Below are positions 24,805-37,622 of a stretch of DNA of 64,000 bases, piece by piece. Numbering within the stretch: position 1 is the stretch's first letter; each line of letters starts with the position of its first letter. Source of the DNA: Baylisascaris procyonis (taxonomy: Eukaryota; Nematoda; Chromadorea; Rhabditida; Ascarididae); NCBI GenBank assembly GCA_037389465.1, contig JAZARR010000268.1, forward strand, positions 62,001 to 126,000, in the 5' to 3' direction. Position numbers and translations under genes: made by a program. The notes under the pieces were generated by a model, which ran no database searches, had not been told where the DNA came from, and was given only the letters and a program-made list of their open reading frames with translations.

Positions 24805-27800
24805 CTGCAAAACAGGCCCATCGCTCCTCAAGTGCCATTAACTGTTTATGATCTACTACAGGCGTGCTACCGAAGTAACCGCTATGCCAGCCTCATTTAA
24901 CTTGAAGACGAAACTGTTTAAGAATTGATAGAAAATATGATACTGAACAATTACGAATGAAAACGCAATAAGCACAAACGATCCTTTCACTGGGAGATGT
25001 TATGAGATTTCTTCCGTTAAAAACCTTTAACTCGGAAAAAGCTTACCAGCTTCTCACATACACCTCCTAGAGTTTTAAAGTGACTATGTGAGAACGCAAC
25101 TCGTTGAATTCTCGACGATGGGTCTCGGCGATATGCTATCGACCGTTGTTTGGCGTCTGCACAACATAAATGTCATTAGATTAATGACAAGAAATGAGCA
25201 CTTACGCGTCGAAATAGTATCCGTCAAATATTTCTCGCATGATCAAATGCAGGCTTTTTGGTGATGCATGACGAAGTACAGCTTGGATGACATGCGACCC
25301 ATGTTTTGTCTGCGAAAGCACCAAAACGTTTCGACTGCAAATATTCAAGAATTCTTTAAATCAGCATCTTCTAAGCGTCAGTTTAAAAAATGCAGTCCGT
25401 TCGCGGACGTTGCATTCAACTCGGGTCGCATACAGAACTGCCATGCCCAATACGGATAATAAAAGCAAATTCACCCGTTCATGGAAACATCTGATGACAT
25501 TAGATTAGATGCTCAAGCAGCACTCCAGCTTATGTGTATATTTCACTATATGCTGAACCAACTTCATTGAAATTTCATATTTTCATCTTTCACATCTGTC
25601 TCACATTTAAATCACTACATAGCCTTTAAATTAGACGCAAAATGTAGCGTAAATAACTATGAAGTTATGATCTATGCAACATGCAAACTTTTCTTTCTTG
25701 TAAAGATCAAAATATTATAGTCAAAACATTACAGAGAAAAGTGAGATGAGCAGAACAAAACAATCATCACCCACTGGCACAAAAACTTCACAAATAATAT
25801 ACAAATGTTTTTTTCGCTTCAGCCGCAACTTGTTTCAGAAGTGAAAACACCGAAAAAAAAACGGAATGTTTTCACTCGGAATGGCATCCACAATTACTTG
25901 AGGGTGAAATTACGACTCACGATATTCTTTACTGCTTTGGCAGTATAGTATTCCGATATAGCTCCATCCCCATAGAGCAGTACGTCCTGCTCAACGGCTT
26001 TAAAGCTTGAAGAGATCCAAACAATCTCTACACTCCTACCCCCTTCCCTCCTCATTTAATCAGCATGACCAGCATGAGCAAACTCGTTCTATCAGATGTG
26101 AACCACTGAAAATAATCTCCTTCCTTAAAATTTCCAGGTTGCGTTCATTTTCCTCATTAATCGAGGAAGATTGGTTGAGGAGGGAGAAGACACCGCCAAG
26201 AAATAAAGAAAGCTTCAACCCTACAGGTTACAATTTGATGTAGAAAGCGCCTTCAGCGTATAACTTTCATGGAGAAGTGGACTCGCTCGCCTCTCTTCAA
26301 TCACGTCGGCTAAAGAGGGGGGACGTATTCTACACATTAGCTACCGAAGAAGCTTCTATCTACCACCGAACGTAATAAACAACAGTTTGCAACGAATATT
26401 CGTAACCAAGCTGAAGAATGGTCGGCGAATGAATGTTACCTACTGATATAAATTATACCGCCAGTTAGAAACAAAAGCTTCACCACCATAACTCTCGGAA
26501 ACAATATAAAATCAATACAAATAAAAACCTGATAATGTTAGCGATGATCGCATCCGCATATTCGGCGAACTGCTTGTACGCGAGAACCTTTTGAACAACA
26601 AAATTGCCATATTCATCGGCCACAAAATTCAAGCAGCATGCGTCTACAATCGCCTTCAACAGCTTATTCAAATAATCATCGGCTATGCTCGAACGATGTT
26701 CCTTTGCACCGCCAAACAACACCTTAACAATTACAAAATTACCAATTACGATCGCTGATGTTCGTCTGCTTGTCTCGCAGTCAATTTAAATATTTAATTA
26801 GCGTTCACATCATCGGTCACTCATCCACTCACCAACAAAAAAACTTGCACAATCAATTAGGTTCACGATCGCAATAGACGCATTCACATTTTTCTTCGAG
26901 TCTAGTTAGATGGAGACAATCAAAAAAGCACAACGGTGAGGTTCGAAAGAACAATCCCACCTAGACTAGAAATGATTGGCACGATTTAGGTAGCGAATAA
27001 ATACGTTTGCTATCAACCCTCACAAAAATTGTACTTTACGGGATGAAGTACAGCCGATTTTTGTCAATATAGGAGCGAACTTCTGATAGTTCAATTGGAC
27101 ACAATTATGAACTTCCCTTACATAAGCGAAAAAGGTTCGAAAATCTAGCAATTCACTGCTTAACTGAGATATCCTTTCTTCTTCACTAATTTGCAGCATC
27201 CCCACAAATTAACAACGATTAACCTACTGATGATATTCTCCTACGAAAATTGCATCGCAATGACGCCTTTTTCGTCAACCTAGAGCAGAAACTACGATCG
27301 ATTCGATATCAGCTCTTCCGTTAAAAAATTTTCGAAGGAAGGATAACTGAAAGAAATATTCAAATAAACTTAAATTTTATAAGCATGAGAACTCTAAACA
27401 GAGCTACGAAAAAGCCCACCAGTGATATGACACAGTATGAGTTTCGGCTAAAGTTCCATCGTGTTGGAACGCTGAGGTGTTTTCTTCTTCTGGTCATTAT
27501 GAACCAAAATAAACTATTTAAAAAAAGATAGTTTCAAAGAAAAATGTTGATAAGAAGCTTTCGGAAAAACAGATTCGATACCCCTAAAAACTGGGAAGAC
27601 AACCTGGATAGCAGATTCCAAAACTCGACATCCATATTTGCTGCAAGCGACATCGACTATCACCACCGGCGAAGAAATGATTTCATCAATGATGAAACCG
27701 TAGTGCAGCGGGCGCATACGGGAAAATATCACCTATAGACAACAAAAACAAAGTAATGTATAGACAAAGATCTACTTTTGCAAAAGCAGAATAAACTCTG

Positions 27801-30159
27801 ACGGTTCGTTGTTTGATATTTAAAGAAAGGAAAAATATCTTGCAAACGAAAACCATATTAGAATATCGCCCATTCAACGATAGTGTGGATCATGAATAGA
27901 AATCTTACATGCTGCTACAATGCTCTTAATGGAGAGAAGATAATAGACATCTGATAAGAAGCGACCTCATTCGAACATAACAAATTTGAGATTGAAAGAT
28001 CAGTGCTGCACCTCCAGGACATGACTTCCATAGCTGTTTGTAGCCAGATAGTGACCAACGCCTCGCAATTCCGCCAGCAGAGTGCTACAGGTCGGGAGAT
28101 CGAGCTTCCAGAGTGCGGACTGCACAACCCTCGAGGTGAAGCGAGTCGAGGCGAATTCCACCATGTGCCCACGCAGATTATTCACTATCAGTTGCTGTTC
28201 TTGTGCGTTCGCATTCGCTACCAATAACTGCAGAAAAAAATTCATTCTACAGTAATGTTGCCTTGAGAAGCAAACCTCCAGCTTCCGAAAGACTTTACAC
28301 GTCAAACTCACTCATGTCATGACACCTATTTATAACCTAAGGAAGTTCATAGACAGATATAAAGCTTGCAATTATATGCTAGTTTCTATGCAACAACCAA
28401 AGAATCTGCTCATCAGCACCGAATCAGACATCAATGAATGCACTGCACTAATCTCCTTCTTACAAGACACCATGAAATAGCAATATCAGGAGGAAGGGAT
28501 CAAGGTGTTGGACATCGCGGCGAGGTGAAGGATCAGACAGCGTGCTGAATACACGGAGATTTTTCTCAGATGATTCCCTATTTCTTGACGACCAGACATC
28601 CTTTATCCAGCAAGATGACTCTAGCTGAAGATATAGCGAGAAAGAGATTTTCCAAGATATGCATACTTGTCAGAAAATATCCATAAAATGCTTGATATGA
28701 TAAGACTGAACTCGTATTCCAAAATATTAGATCTGAATGAATCTGTTGTGCATATGCATAATCGGCTTCGATGAGCCATTTCCTTCTCGAATGTACGAGC
28801 AAATTCGAAGAAAAATTGTTTTCAAAGATTAAAAAAGTGGGCGGATCTTAGTGAAGAAAAACAGTGTTGAACAAGCATTACCATCTAATACTTTATTGAG
28901 TGTGTTGCTATCACAAAATGCCATGCTGCCCGAGTGGTGACTGAATATCATGTAAGTCTTCCTTTATGAGAAACGGTGCAATTTTTATATAAAAGCAGCG
29001 CAAACAATGCATGCATTATTGAACCCGAAATGCCACCTGTTAAGATGCCTGATAACTCGTGATGGTGCAAATAAAATAAACCAAACAGATGCACAATAAC
29101 AACAATCTGGCCATGGATGTGCAAAAGAATAGATAGTTGTAATATTCGTCAGAACTGAAGTCGACTAATCGTTGAGCTAATTTACATTCACATGACTGTA
29201 TGTCAGTGACTAAGCCGTTTTAGTGAGCCCGCATAGGTCCCCACTTGAAAGCACCTTGAACTACGCATCGAACTGCTTAAATTAAACACCTCAACAGCGG
29301 TCACACAGGAGTTCTTACGAATCGCTACTAAAAACATTCAAAAGGATCTCTGCTGATTTATCTCCGATACGCAATATCGTGCAACTGACATTCAACTAAT
29401 GCAGCAAAGGAAGTTGACAACGGAAAATACCTCGACGATATGATATCCATAGCAATTGTTGCTGATAATGTTGAAGATTCTTTGCGAGAAAATACTCTCA
29501 TAAAGACAACGACGGAAATGACCATTTCGACGCGACAGTAAGTTCATTATATACCTGCAAATATAAATAGAGGTCACAGTCACGAAACAAACTTGCAAGA
29601 AGCTATCCAAATGTACATTTATTGCCGAATAACACTCCGCTATATTTAAATGTAGTAAAAATTGCCGCGCCGAAGGAAGTTTATAATGCTTGTTCGATTC
29701 TGCTCAAAAACATAACGCGAAACGAGGTGGAGAGGAAGTGAAGCAAGCAGGGTGAAAAAGAAAATTTTCCCTAAAAACGAGAAGGCAAATTTCCTTTCCA
29801 GTGATATTTATCTCTATAAGCCTGATGTCCCAGAACGCTCAATATCGTCAGTTGATGTTGCAACTGAATTCAAAAATTGAAAGGGGAAATAGAAAGGAAA
29901 TGAATGCCACCCATGATGCAAATGGATGACGGCTAATGGCACTTTCTGTAAACAACTTTGGACGTAACAAAGTTGCTCTTTAGCTCATATATGCCTAAAT
30001 GCAAAAACGCCAAGTTGCTAACATGAAAAAGGATATCACAACCACTCTGCAGATCAGCGAACACAAAAAAGACCTGAAACCGGACTCGCTCATCACCATA
30101 TCGCCAACCACCTCCGATAATTCCTCCAAGTCCTTCACGGGTACGGACACCGATTCCAT
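24510..30159 (-). CDS. PUF (Pumilio-repeat) family RNA-binding protein
   Basis: PUF proteins bind specific sequences in mRNA 3'UTRs in the cytoplasm and repress or stabilise the message. Exons in transcription order: 30159-30074, 29554-29431, 28227-28012, 27732-27604, about 27185-27122, about 26773-26529, 24804-24510. Signature cores, in order: YGYHIVE, FTSRVVQ, YGSHVLE, YGCRVLE, GNFVIV, YGNFVVQ, YGNYVVQ, spaced about 36 to 45 residues, then a C-terminal SGKKLVGTL that takes the place of the usual YGKHI. The predicted protein is roughly 380 residues with almost no N-terminal extension, short for the family. Repeat 1 is not recognised; the first seen repeat would align with R2. The junctions around 27122-27185 are unresolved. 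I cannot assign it to a named nematode PUF subfamily. Confidence 0.85.
26529..26773 (-). CDS. PUF exon: two repeats
   Basis: Contains IGNFVIVKVLFGG and VADEYGNFVVQKVL and ends at ATCAG/GTTTTT in phase 2, matching the next exon. The 5' border is uncertain: several AG dinucleotides between 26773 and about 26750 could be used. Confidence 0.8.
27122..27185 (-). CDS. Probable linking PUF exon
   Basis: Encodes EEERISQLSSELLDF, then RTFFAY, up to TAT/GTAAGG, a good donor. Its length fills the helix missing between the YGCRVLE and GNFVIV cores. The acceptor (AAATTAG) needs phase 2, which the previous exon as drawn does not provide, so one border is wrong by a few bases. Confidence 0.5.
27604..27732 (-). 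CDS. PUF exon: YGCRVLE repeat
   Basis: Acceptor TTTTTGTTGTCTATAG. Encodes LHYGFIIDEIISSPVV, then ACSKYGCRVLESAIQ, and is followed by GTTGTC. The CR pair at the RNA-contact positions is typical of the A-binding repeats 3 and 5 in Pumilio. Confidence 0.85.
28012..28227 (-). CDS. PUF exon: two repeats
   Basis: Acceptor TTTTTTTCTGCAG. Contains the repeat cores STRFTSRVVQ and NSYGSHVLE, with typical helix spacing between them. The 3' end at GAG/GTGCAG is a weak donor, but the reading frame closes two codons later and the phase matches the next exon. Confidence 0.88.
29431..29554 (-). CDS. PUF exon: first visible repeat
   Basis: Acceptor TTTATATTTGCAG, donor GAG/GTATTT. Encodes YIMNLLSRRNGHFRR, then ISNNCYGYHIVE, the RNA-facing core of a PUF repeat. 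Confidence 0.85.
30074..30159 (-). CDS. Candidate first exon of PUF gene
   Basis: ATG at 30159 opens an acidic stretch (MESVSVPVKDLEELSEVV) ending SESGF plus AG. The donor CAG/GTCTTT is weak, but its phase exactly fits the next exon, giving Arg. A likely leader acceptor lies 25 bases upstream. Another donor within the same ORF is possible. Confidence 0.5.
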
Positions 30160-30183
30160 ACCTTTAGTCGCTTCAGGCACGTA

Positions 30184-30202
30184 CCTTAAATGAAAAAGCG
30201 CA
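30184..30202 (-). promoter_or_regulatory. Likely leader trans-splice or 5'UTR splice acceptor of PUF gene
   Basis: On the minus strand a T-rich run ends TTTTTCATTTAAG 25 bases before the proposed ATG, the spacing typical of nematode spliced-leader acceptors. Confidence 0.4.
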
Positions 30203-33200
30203 CTCCCCAGGAAACAAAAATACGCATTAGATGAAAGGCTTCACGACCATTTTTCGCTTCCTTTTCGAAAGTATATGCGCTATCGATGTTTTCTATGCTC
30301 GATGAACGTTAAAATTTTGGTTCCTGTTTTTCCATCTTTCTGTACAAAAATCTTCTGGGCATATTGACTTGCAGAACTACATGTATTACAAGCGGCTATA
30401 AGACTGCAGCGGTAGAGTAGTGGACGGATCTAGGTCATTTCGTCAGTTCTCTGATTGATTTTTCCATAAAACAAATTGCGCTGCCGCAAATAGTGCCTCC
30501 TCCTCGAGTGTCGGCAAGATACAAAGTTAGCATAAGATTTTGAGGGTGAAGCAGGTAAAACGTTCTAAAGTTGTGAATTTCAACGAATATGTTCAAAAAA
30601 TTCAGATGTAAAGCAAGCAAAAACGGAATTTTTCGAACATTACTGACGCCCTTTCAACATCTTAGTTGACACAAGCACCTTTCGGTACCATACAGCCAAT
30701 GAAATGACCCAAAAAACTGTGAGCAGCCTTCAAAAATTATTGAGTTTTACGGTCAATTGCACGCATCCCTTTGATATGATGGCGGGAGTGGATCATTTCA
30801 GAAACTTTTTCATATTTTAGGCAACTACAAATTGAGAACAGCTTGTGCTGCATCCTTCGACCTTACTGAAAGTATCCTTCGGTTACATCACTCATACAAT
30901 GCCAAAGGTATATAACCTAGTGTTCTGAGCAAACTCATTTCCAAAGCGCTTCTCACTTCTCGCACAAGGACTATAAACCTAAGCAAGTTTCCAAAGAACG
31001 TTCCCCTTTCTAAATTCATACCTTTATGCCTTCGCGAAAGCATTCTTCCGCTTAGCTCAGAGTGTCCGTAAACTGATTCTCAGGATTTATATTTTATATT
31101 TCTTAATTAGGCCATCTTGTGTCGGAGACATTAAAGTGCCAGACGTTCTGAGTAGAATCACTCCCAAAATCCACCCATCTTCTGTATTTCATAAGTTTCA
31201 GCTTTAAGGCAATCTGCATAAGCCATCTATCAAAGTAGCATAAACTGGAAGCATCAATCAGCTCACGCAAAATCTGGTTTCTTTACGCACTTGTTGAGCA
31301 ACAGGTGCCACATTGGCTTTTTAAGATGCCATGCGTGCACTCACTTGGCGTGGCATCTATAAGAAACCACACGCTTTAGTTCTCAATCGGCAATTGCCAC
31401 CTTGATAATGAAGAACAGAACTAATATTTCAGCACAGCTTTCAATCTCTCTCTCATCTGCATGCACCTAGCATTGGACTCTCTCCTCACATCATTCCAGC
31501 CTCCCCTCCCTCACCCCTCACATCTCTCTCATACCCTACTACGCAATGTTTTTCGCAGTGGTGAACAGGTCCTCTTCCTGAATTCGGCTCTTATGCGGAC
31601 CCCTCTCCCACTCTCTTGCTAAAAGAATTAGAAAGAGGCGACAGTGCAAAGATCATCCATATGTGGCTGTGTTGAAAAGACTGAACGATTCGGGTTGTTT
31701 CGTTCACGAAGCTGAGTTAAATGTACAGAACGAACTGGTTTGAGGGGTTGGGTAACAACGCCACTGTGCCTTCACATTCCACTGCTTACCTCTTACAATC
31801 TCGTTACCTAAAGACAGTGCCAATACCTGCGATATTTCAATTAATCAATGAAACAGTGTAGTGCTGAAAGCAACCGACGATGCGAACAACGTCCTACTAC
31901 CAAGAGCTAATGGAACTATGCAACATCGAGAAAAACTTCAATAGATTGAAATGAACTAGAATTTGCTTTTCGCCTCCATCCTCCTCCTCGCTTCCTCTGC
32001 ACTCCACCACCACTCACGCAGCAACCCGATTTATAAAAATGCAATTTTTCGAGAAGAAAAAACATTCATTTCGATATATGTTGTGATGGATGGATGCATG
32101 GAACAGAACAAAAAAAAAAAACAAAAAAACAAGTCAGGTTTCGACTTTTCCAATATACAAAACAAAAAGACAGCACTCCCTTCCGATCTCTTCGATATGA
32201 CGGTGCTAATTCTCGAAATTTTCTGTACCATAATATGCTCAAACGACTGTGTCTGATTTGTTGGAACTCTCATAAATAAATTTGTCGAACTAATACGAAC
32301 GTTGTTATGGCGACTTGAAAACTCAATCCTCTTTACCTGCGATCCAGCCGATATGGAGGCGATGATGGGGTTGAAATGGGAAGAACGAGGAAGAGATGAC
32401 GGAAGAGAAATTCAAAAATAAACATTAACGGACAGGATAGGCCAATTTCTTTTCTGAACCCTATGTAAATTGCCCAAAATATTCAGCTGAATTTCATTGA
32501 TGAAAGATGCACCGGTTGTTACATAATGAATGATTTATAACGACGCTTTAATTGATCTAAATTATCAAACGCCAAAGTTAATATCTTTACCTAGATGTGG
32601 GTGGAATATTTTCTCTGTTTTGCGTCCAGTAGTTAGGCTGAAGAGATGCATCACCCGAAGCAACCTGCAATCAATATGGAAATGGATCCAACTCATACAA
32701 GCATGCCATTATTTTTATATATTACCAGCAATTTTTGGTGCATTAATTACAACCACTCTACAAGACAGGGAAAAATTTTTAGGGGATTCCTACCGACAGC
32801 AATTTCTGCTTGCCTTACCGCCTCAAAAAGTGGTCACCACATCCACATCCGATATCTGCAGTTTGGATACTGCTTCAAGCTGTGCCGTTTTCCTTATTTT
32901 AATTTACTAATGCAATCAACTTTTACACTGCAATAGTAAATCGCTTCAAACACATTAACGTAACTGATGAAACTTTGTGAATGTGCACCCATAATATGAT
33001 GAACTAACAAATTTCATATGTGTTCTATATTATGTGTCTATGCGAAAACATTTCATCACTTGCGCTCAGGAAACTTCAGGTCACTAGCAACTAAATCAAT
33101 CAATAGCAATTAAATATGGCGTGATGATAGAGGAAGTTGAATTAATATGCTCAATAAATCCAATTTTATTTAATGTACTACTAATGATCGGTGATCGATA

Positions 33201-33490
33201 GCTTGCCTTCCCCCTTGCTGATATTATCCTTGTGATACAAGTATGCTGAGATGCTGCTCACCACTGAGATGAAAATGGATAATATTGAATTAACTTTCAT
33301 GAGCGACACAATCAATGCCCACCACTCCATACAAAAATTAAGAAACCTATGGGGTGATTAGTTTTGAATTTTTCAACAAAAAATTAGAAGGCTGCATCAT
33401 CCGTTAGATCCGTGTAAGAACCACGGATGTAACGGATCAGTCTCCAACCGCAATATAAAATATTCTAGCAAACCAATAAAAACCACTCAC

Positions 33491-33668
33491 AGGTGTTAGA
33501 AGTCTTATAGTTGAGGACTCAGAGACGATGTTGTTCTTGGCGAATGCAGGAACTGAAAAACCGATCAAAGTATCATCAAAGTATTCGGAGATGATGGCTA
33601 ATATGAGCACATAAGTAGTTCGTAAAAATACCATAAGAAGACTCTCTTCGCTTCGATTATGAACCTTC
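33491..33668 (-). CDS. Exon-like ORF with a hydrophobic segment, unassigned
   Basis: Bounded by GATGTTGTCAG and CCT/GTGAGTGG and open for 59 codons. It contains a likely membrane helix (VFLRTTYVLILAIISEYF) followed by SVPAFAKNNIVSESS. No neighbouring exon with matching phase was found, so it may be a piece of an unassembled membrane-protein gene or chance. Confidence 0.3.
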
Positions 33669-34208
33669 CTGACAACATCGAGAAAACGATAAACCCATAG
33701 GAAGTCAGGAGGCATGTAAGTTCAGGATAACTGTAATCGGGGATAAAAAGTAGGTTCGGGATAACCACACGGAAAACTTTCGGGCATGAAGGAAAGTTGG
33801 ATTAAAAATAGTGCAAGTAATGAAAAGCCATTCTCGCTTTCAAAGAATTAGACATAGACAATTACGGGGAAATGCCTATTTCTCCTCCCCTCCCCCCCCC
33901 TCCCCACTTCCTCTCCTTATCCCACTCTCCGAAAAAAACGGTTATGGTTTACGTACACAAAGGATGAGTAAAACAGTTGGGCAAGTTTGCACAATGTCTG
34001 AATAGAACGATCTGCCTTCATCACAATGATACTGCTATATAAGTTTGACTATAACGTTTCACATCCTCTTGTGGATTTTTATTATTTTATCAGTAAGGCT
34101 ATAGACTTGCCACGTTCAATAGCAACTCATTTAGACTACGAATATTGGTCAAAATTCTTTGGAAGAAATCAATTGTGGGTGAATGTGTGGTATCGAAATA
34201 CTCAAAAA

Positions 34209-34780
34209 CATTACAAAATAGCACAAATTTTCTTCATCATGCTGATGCTCACTGCGCAACATTCCGCCATATCATAGTGGAAAGAGGGTAACGGGTAGCG
34301 ATGAGAGAGAAGGAAGGAAAAGCATTACTTCAATTACCTGTAAGTGCACTTTCAAGAAGAGTGAAGAGGGGGCACTATACCTGTCGGCAAGGTAAGTACA
34401 ATCGTTGTCATCAAGTCCATAGGAAAATGCTCTATTTTAGCGTCATCTTGTTCATAAAGAATCAGAAAACCTAATGAAGAAACAACCCACCAGAATGGGG
34501 CATTGAATGAAGTCGAATATTCTGACGGTCACCAACCTTCAACACGGGCATATTGAACTTATGGATAGTGGCAGTGCTGAAATTACGATCCCTAATAAGA
34601 ATACATTTCATAGAGATATAACTGAATTGCACAAACAAACAACAAAAAATAATGAGATTGCCCAAAATAGTATTGATAATGCAACTCCAATACTACTGAT
34701 AGTGGAACGGATATCAACAACATTACAAAATAACACAAATTTTCTTCACCGTACCGATCCTTATTGCGTAACATTCCACC
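34209..34780. repeat. Pair of 61-bp direct repeats
   Basis: 34209-34269 and 34721-34780 both begin CATTACAAAATA and end ACATTCC plus CCA, differing at about ten positions, mostly transitions. Similarity seems to extend about 20 bases upstream of each copy. Confidence 0.75.
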
Positions 34781-35101
34781 ACAGCACAAATAACACAAAT
34801 AGCACATGACAGCAGAAAAGAAATTACGGTAAAAATGGCCGCTGATGGGATTTGGCGCTAAAATCATCAACTCTTATTACAACATTTACCGTATTAACCT
34901 TCGGTGGATTTTTAGGTTCATGCAGAATCATATAGAATCAGTTAATCACCGAGGTGGAAAATTCGGTTTTTTTTTTTCGAGAATCTGGTTTTGTATTTGG
35001 ACTATTTGTTTTAAAATGATTGATGTCGGTTAGATAGCCAGAATGTCAGGTGCAGTATACGCAATGTTATTCTCATTCAGGCTTGCTATATTTGTGCATT
35101 C

Positions 35102-35471
35102 TCATAATAAACTCATTTTCGCTCTCGTCGCACTTTGATCCTCGATGAACTTGTTATTGCATTTATATTGCCCAGAACCATTGATGTGGATGTGGACTGA
35201 TGCCTCGAACTCACCCCAATCATCTTTGGTGAACAAACCCTGAGGCCATGTTTTTTGTAGTTCAATATATGCATTTCTGCACTGAAAGATGGTTTTCTTT
35301 TTGTCATTGATCGGTCGACGGTAATCGTGGATCGATTCTGATGGTGACAATTCTTCGGCAATCTCCAGTAGAAAATCTTCAAGGGAAATACGAGTGGGAG
35401 GATGTGGTTGGGGTGGGGGAGGGGGCAAGGGGGAGGAGGGGCTGGTATGATATGCGCTTTGCATTTCAACC
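35102..35471 (-). CDS. Long exon-like ORF with polyproline start, unassigned
   Basis: A strong acceptor (TTTTTTGTGCTTGCAG) opens a 122-codon frame to a TGA. It starts VEMQSAYHTS, has a PLPPPPPQPHPPTR run, then a plausible globular stretch (SLEDFLLEIAEELS, FTKDDWGEFEASVHIHING). No family recognised. It could be a terminal exon, or a single-exon gene starting at the ATG three codons in. Confidence 0.4.
35407..35443 (+). repeat. G-run cluster (quadruplex-capable)
   Basis: At least five runs of four or more G on the plus strand. It coincides with the polyproline codons of the minus-strand ORF at 35471-35102. Confidence 0.8.
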
Positions 35472-36667
35472 CTGCAAGCACAAAAAACCAGCGAAGTGGC
35501 AGAAGAATTGACGCGATATGCGATGACATTTATGTTGCCCTCAATGACCAACCATCGCATAGATTAAATAACGAGGATTAAAAACATGGAAAATTGTGTG
35601 CTCAATTGTTGAAACATTCGAACACTCATACAAAAAATATTTGTTTTATGCGATAATCGATATGAAACAAATCATTTATTTACTTATTACTTTAATCGAC
35701 AAAGCATTCAATTACTAATAAATGTCTCTTCATATCGCTTCCACTTCCGCTTAAGTGAAGTTATAAGGTAGCATGAAGGTTAGGGCTGAGCCTCATCTCC
35801 TGCCCATCGGATATTGACGAGTCGATTCATCGTTGTTCCACTCAAGAAGAGGGTTCTGACTTGCTCCACCGCCTTCGTCCCTATGAGACCCCTGGTTGGA
35901 GTGACTCGCTAGGACGAAGGCAAATAGTCTGGTCGGAGTCTTCTTTAAACGACCGCACAGTAAGCAATACCAAACGATGAATATGATGTAACACATATGC
36001 CTATTCTTTTTCCACTTTTAAATGTGTATAAAAACCTTTTTGAAGTTGATGAATGAATGTTACAAATACTATAGGACGCCATCATATGGTGTTGTTACAA
36101 CAATGAAATTTCGTGATTTCATTTTCACTGGTCTGTGTCCGACAGGTAGACCAACAGACAGACAGACGACATACGCAAGCACGGACACAGCACTGCCGAT
36201 AACATGCTTTGTGAAGCAACTCTGCAAAGCAAATGCAATGTGAATGGTTATATTGAATTCATAGCCAGCAAAATTGATGCACTCGAGGATCATCGTTGAA
36301 TTTAATTCTGTAGAAAATTATCAAAGCGACTAAACTGCGTTGAAGGCGGTGAAATTATCACCTCCGAGAAGCTTCCAAAATAGCACATTAAAAATCGAAT
36401 TTTATTCTTACTTGTGATGGCTATTACTTATTTCTTTTTGTAATAATAATCACTTTTACTAACAGTTATAACTTCTCAACTTTGAATTTAGCTATTATGT
36501 TTTATATTTCTGCATTGATTTCCTCTCACATTATCGACCAATGTAGGTTGTCATCTCTCAACGCTCAATTTGTCGTAGTGATTTCATTGGTAATCCCATT
36601 TGCAACGATGGACGCATATTGAAACATTTGCATCCGAGCACTTAAAACTTTTGCAAAAATGGCATTC

Positions 36668-36766
36668 TGCACTGCAAAATGTCTCGATCAAAATGGCGGT
36701 CTTAAAGCAGCGTCATTTTTCACTGCAAAATTTTACCGATCAAAGTGTCGTATCAAAGCCGATGTT
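36668..36766. repeat. Imperfect tandem duplication, ~45 bp unit
   Basis: Two adjacent units share the order CACTGCAAAAT, then CGATCAAA, then a TAAAGC/CAAAGC block. Confidence 0.6.
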
Positions 36767-37581
36767 ATTTTACAACAACTGCGTTCGCGCTGCGTCATTA
36801 TTTCTCCCATATATCGTTGGTGCTTCAATCGGGGGTGGTTGCTGTGTGTTGTCAGTCCTGCTGGAAGTGAGTTGGTTTGGGTTTTGGGTATTTTTCGTTC
36901 ATGCACTATCGTTCGTTAAATTCACCAGTTTATCTAGCATAACGTTCATAAGGCGCTAACTGTGGTACTTTGGATATGCATTCATAGAGTCATATTTAAA
37001 TGCTAGAAATGCCCTCATCCCCCATCCCCATCCAATTCGATTTCAAATTTTCTTGTTGCTGAAACTTAAAGTTGGTTTTCCAATACCTAGATGGATACTT
37101 TTATTGGTGACTGATTGCAGGGAAAACAATAATGATCGCTGGGCCAGCAAATTCAAAAACGGTTCAAGGAAAGTGCTAGTGGCTATGATCCGTACCATAT
37201 GACAGGGCTTACAGTTATAATCCAATAGGGACCTGTATTTTAGAGCTTCATTAAAGAGAGGTTTATGGGCGATGGAGAGGTGAGTAAACGAGGAGATATT
37301 TTGTTTTTGTTGTCCAATATTGTTTGCATTACAATGTTCTCGGTCTGTATGTATGTACGTGTTTGTATATAGTATCATCAAGTTGCATTCCAATGGAGAT
37401 CTAAAGAATGAAGTTTGTTAAGTTCGCCACTTCTTGGCCTATTATGTTTTATTTTAGATGAAAATTTCAATTTTATAGGTTGTATTTTCTTTTTCATGTG
37501 ACACAGAAGTGTCACAGAAAATTTCAATTCCCTAAGAGAAAAACTATTTAGAAGTTGAAGTTGTTATTGCAAGCAATAATT

Positions 37582-37622
37582 GGAAGGGAAGGAGGGGAGG
37601 GGCGGGGGGTGGGGGGAGGAGG
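37582..37622 (+). repeat. G-run cluster (quadruplex-capable)
   Basis: Consecutive runs of three to six G separated by one or two bases, about 0.6 kb upstream of the innexin A start. Confidence 0.85.

Noticed and set aside
29999..30193. Plus-strand ORF opposite the first PUF exon
   Set aside because: Shadow ORF; the minus strand has the acceptor, start codon and phase match.
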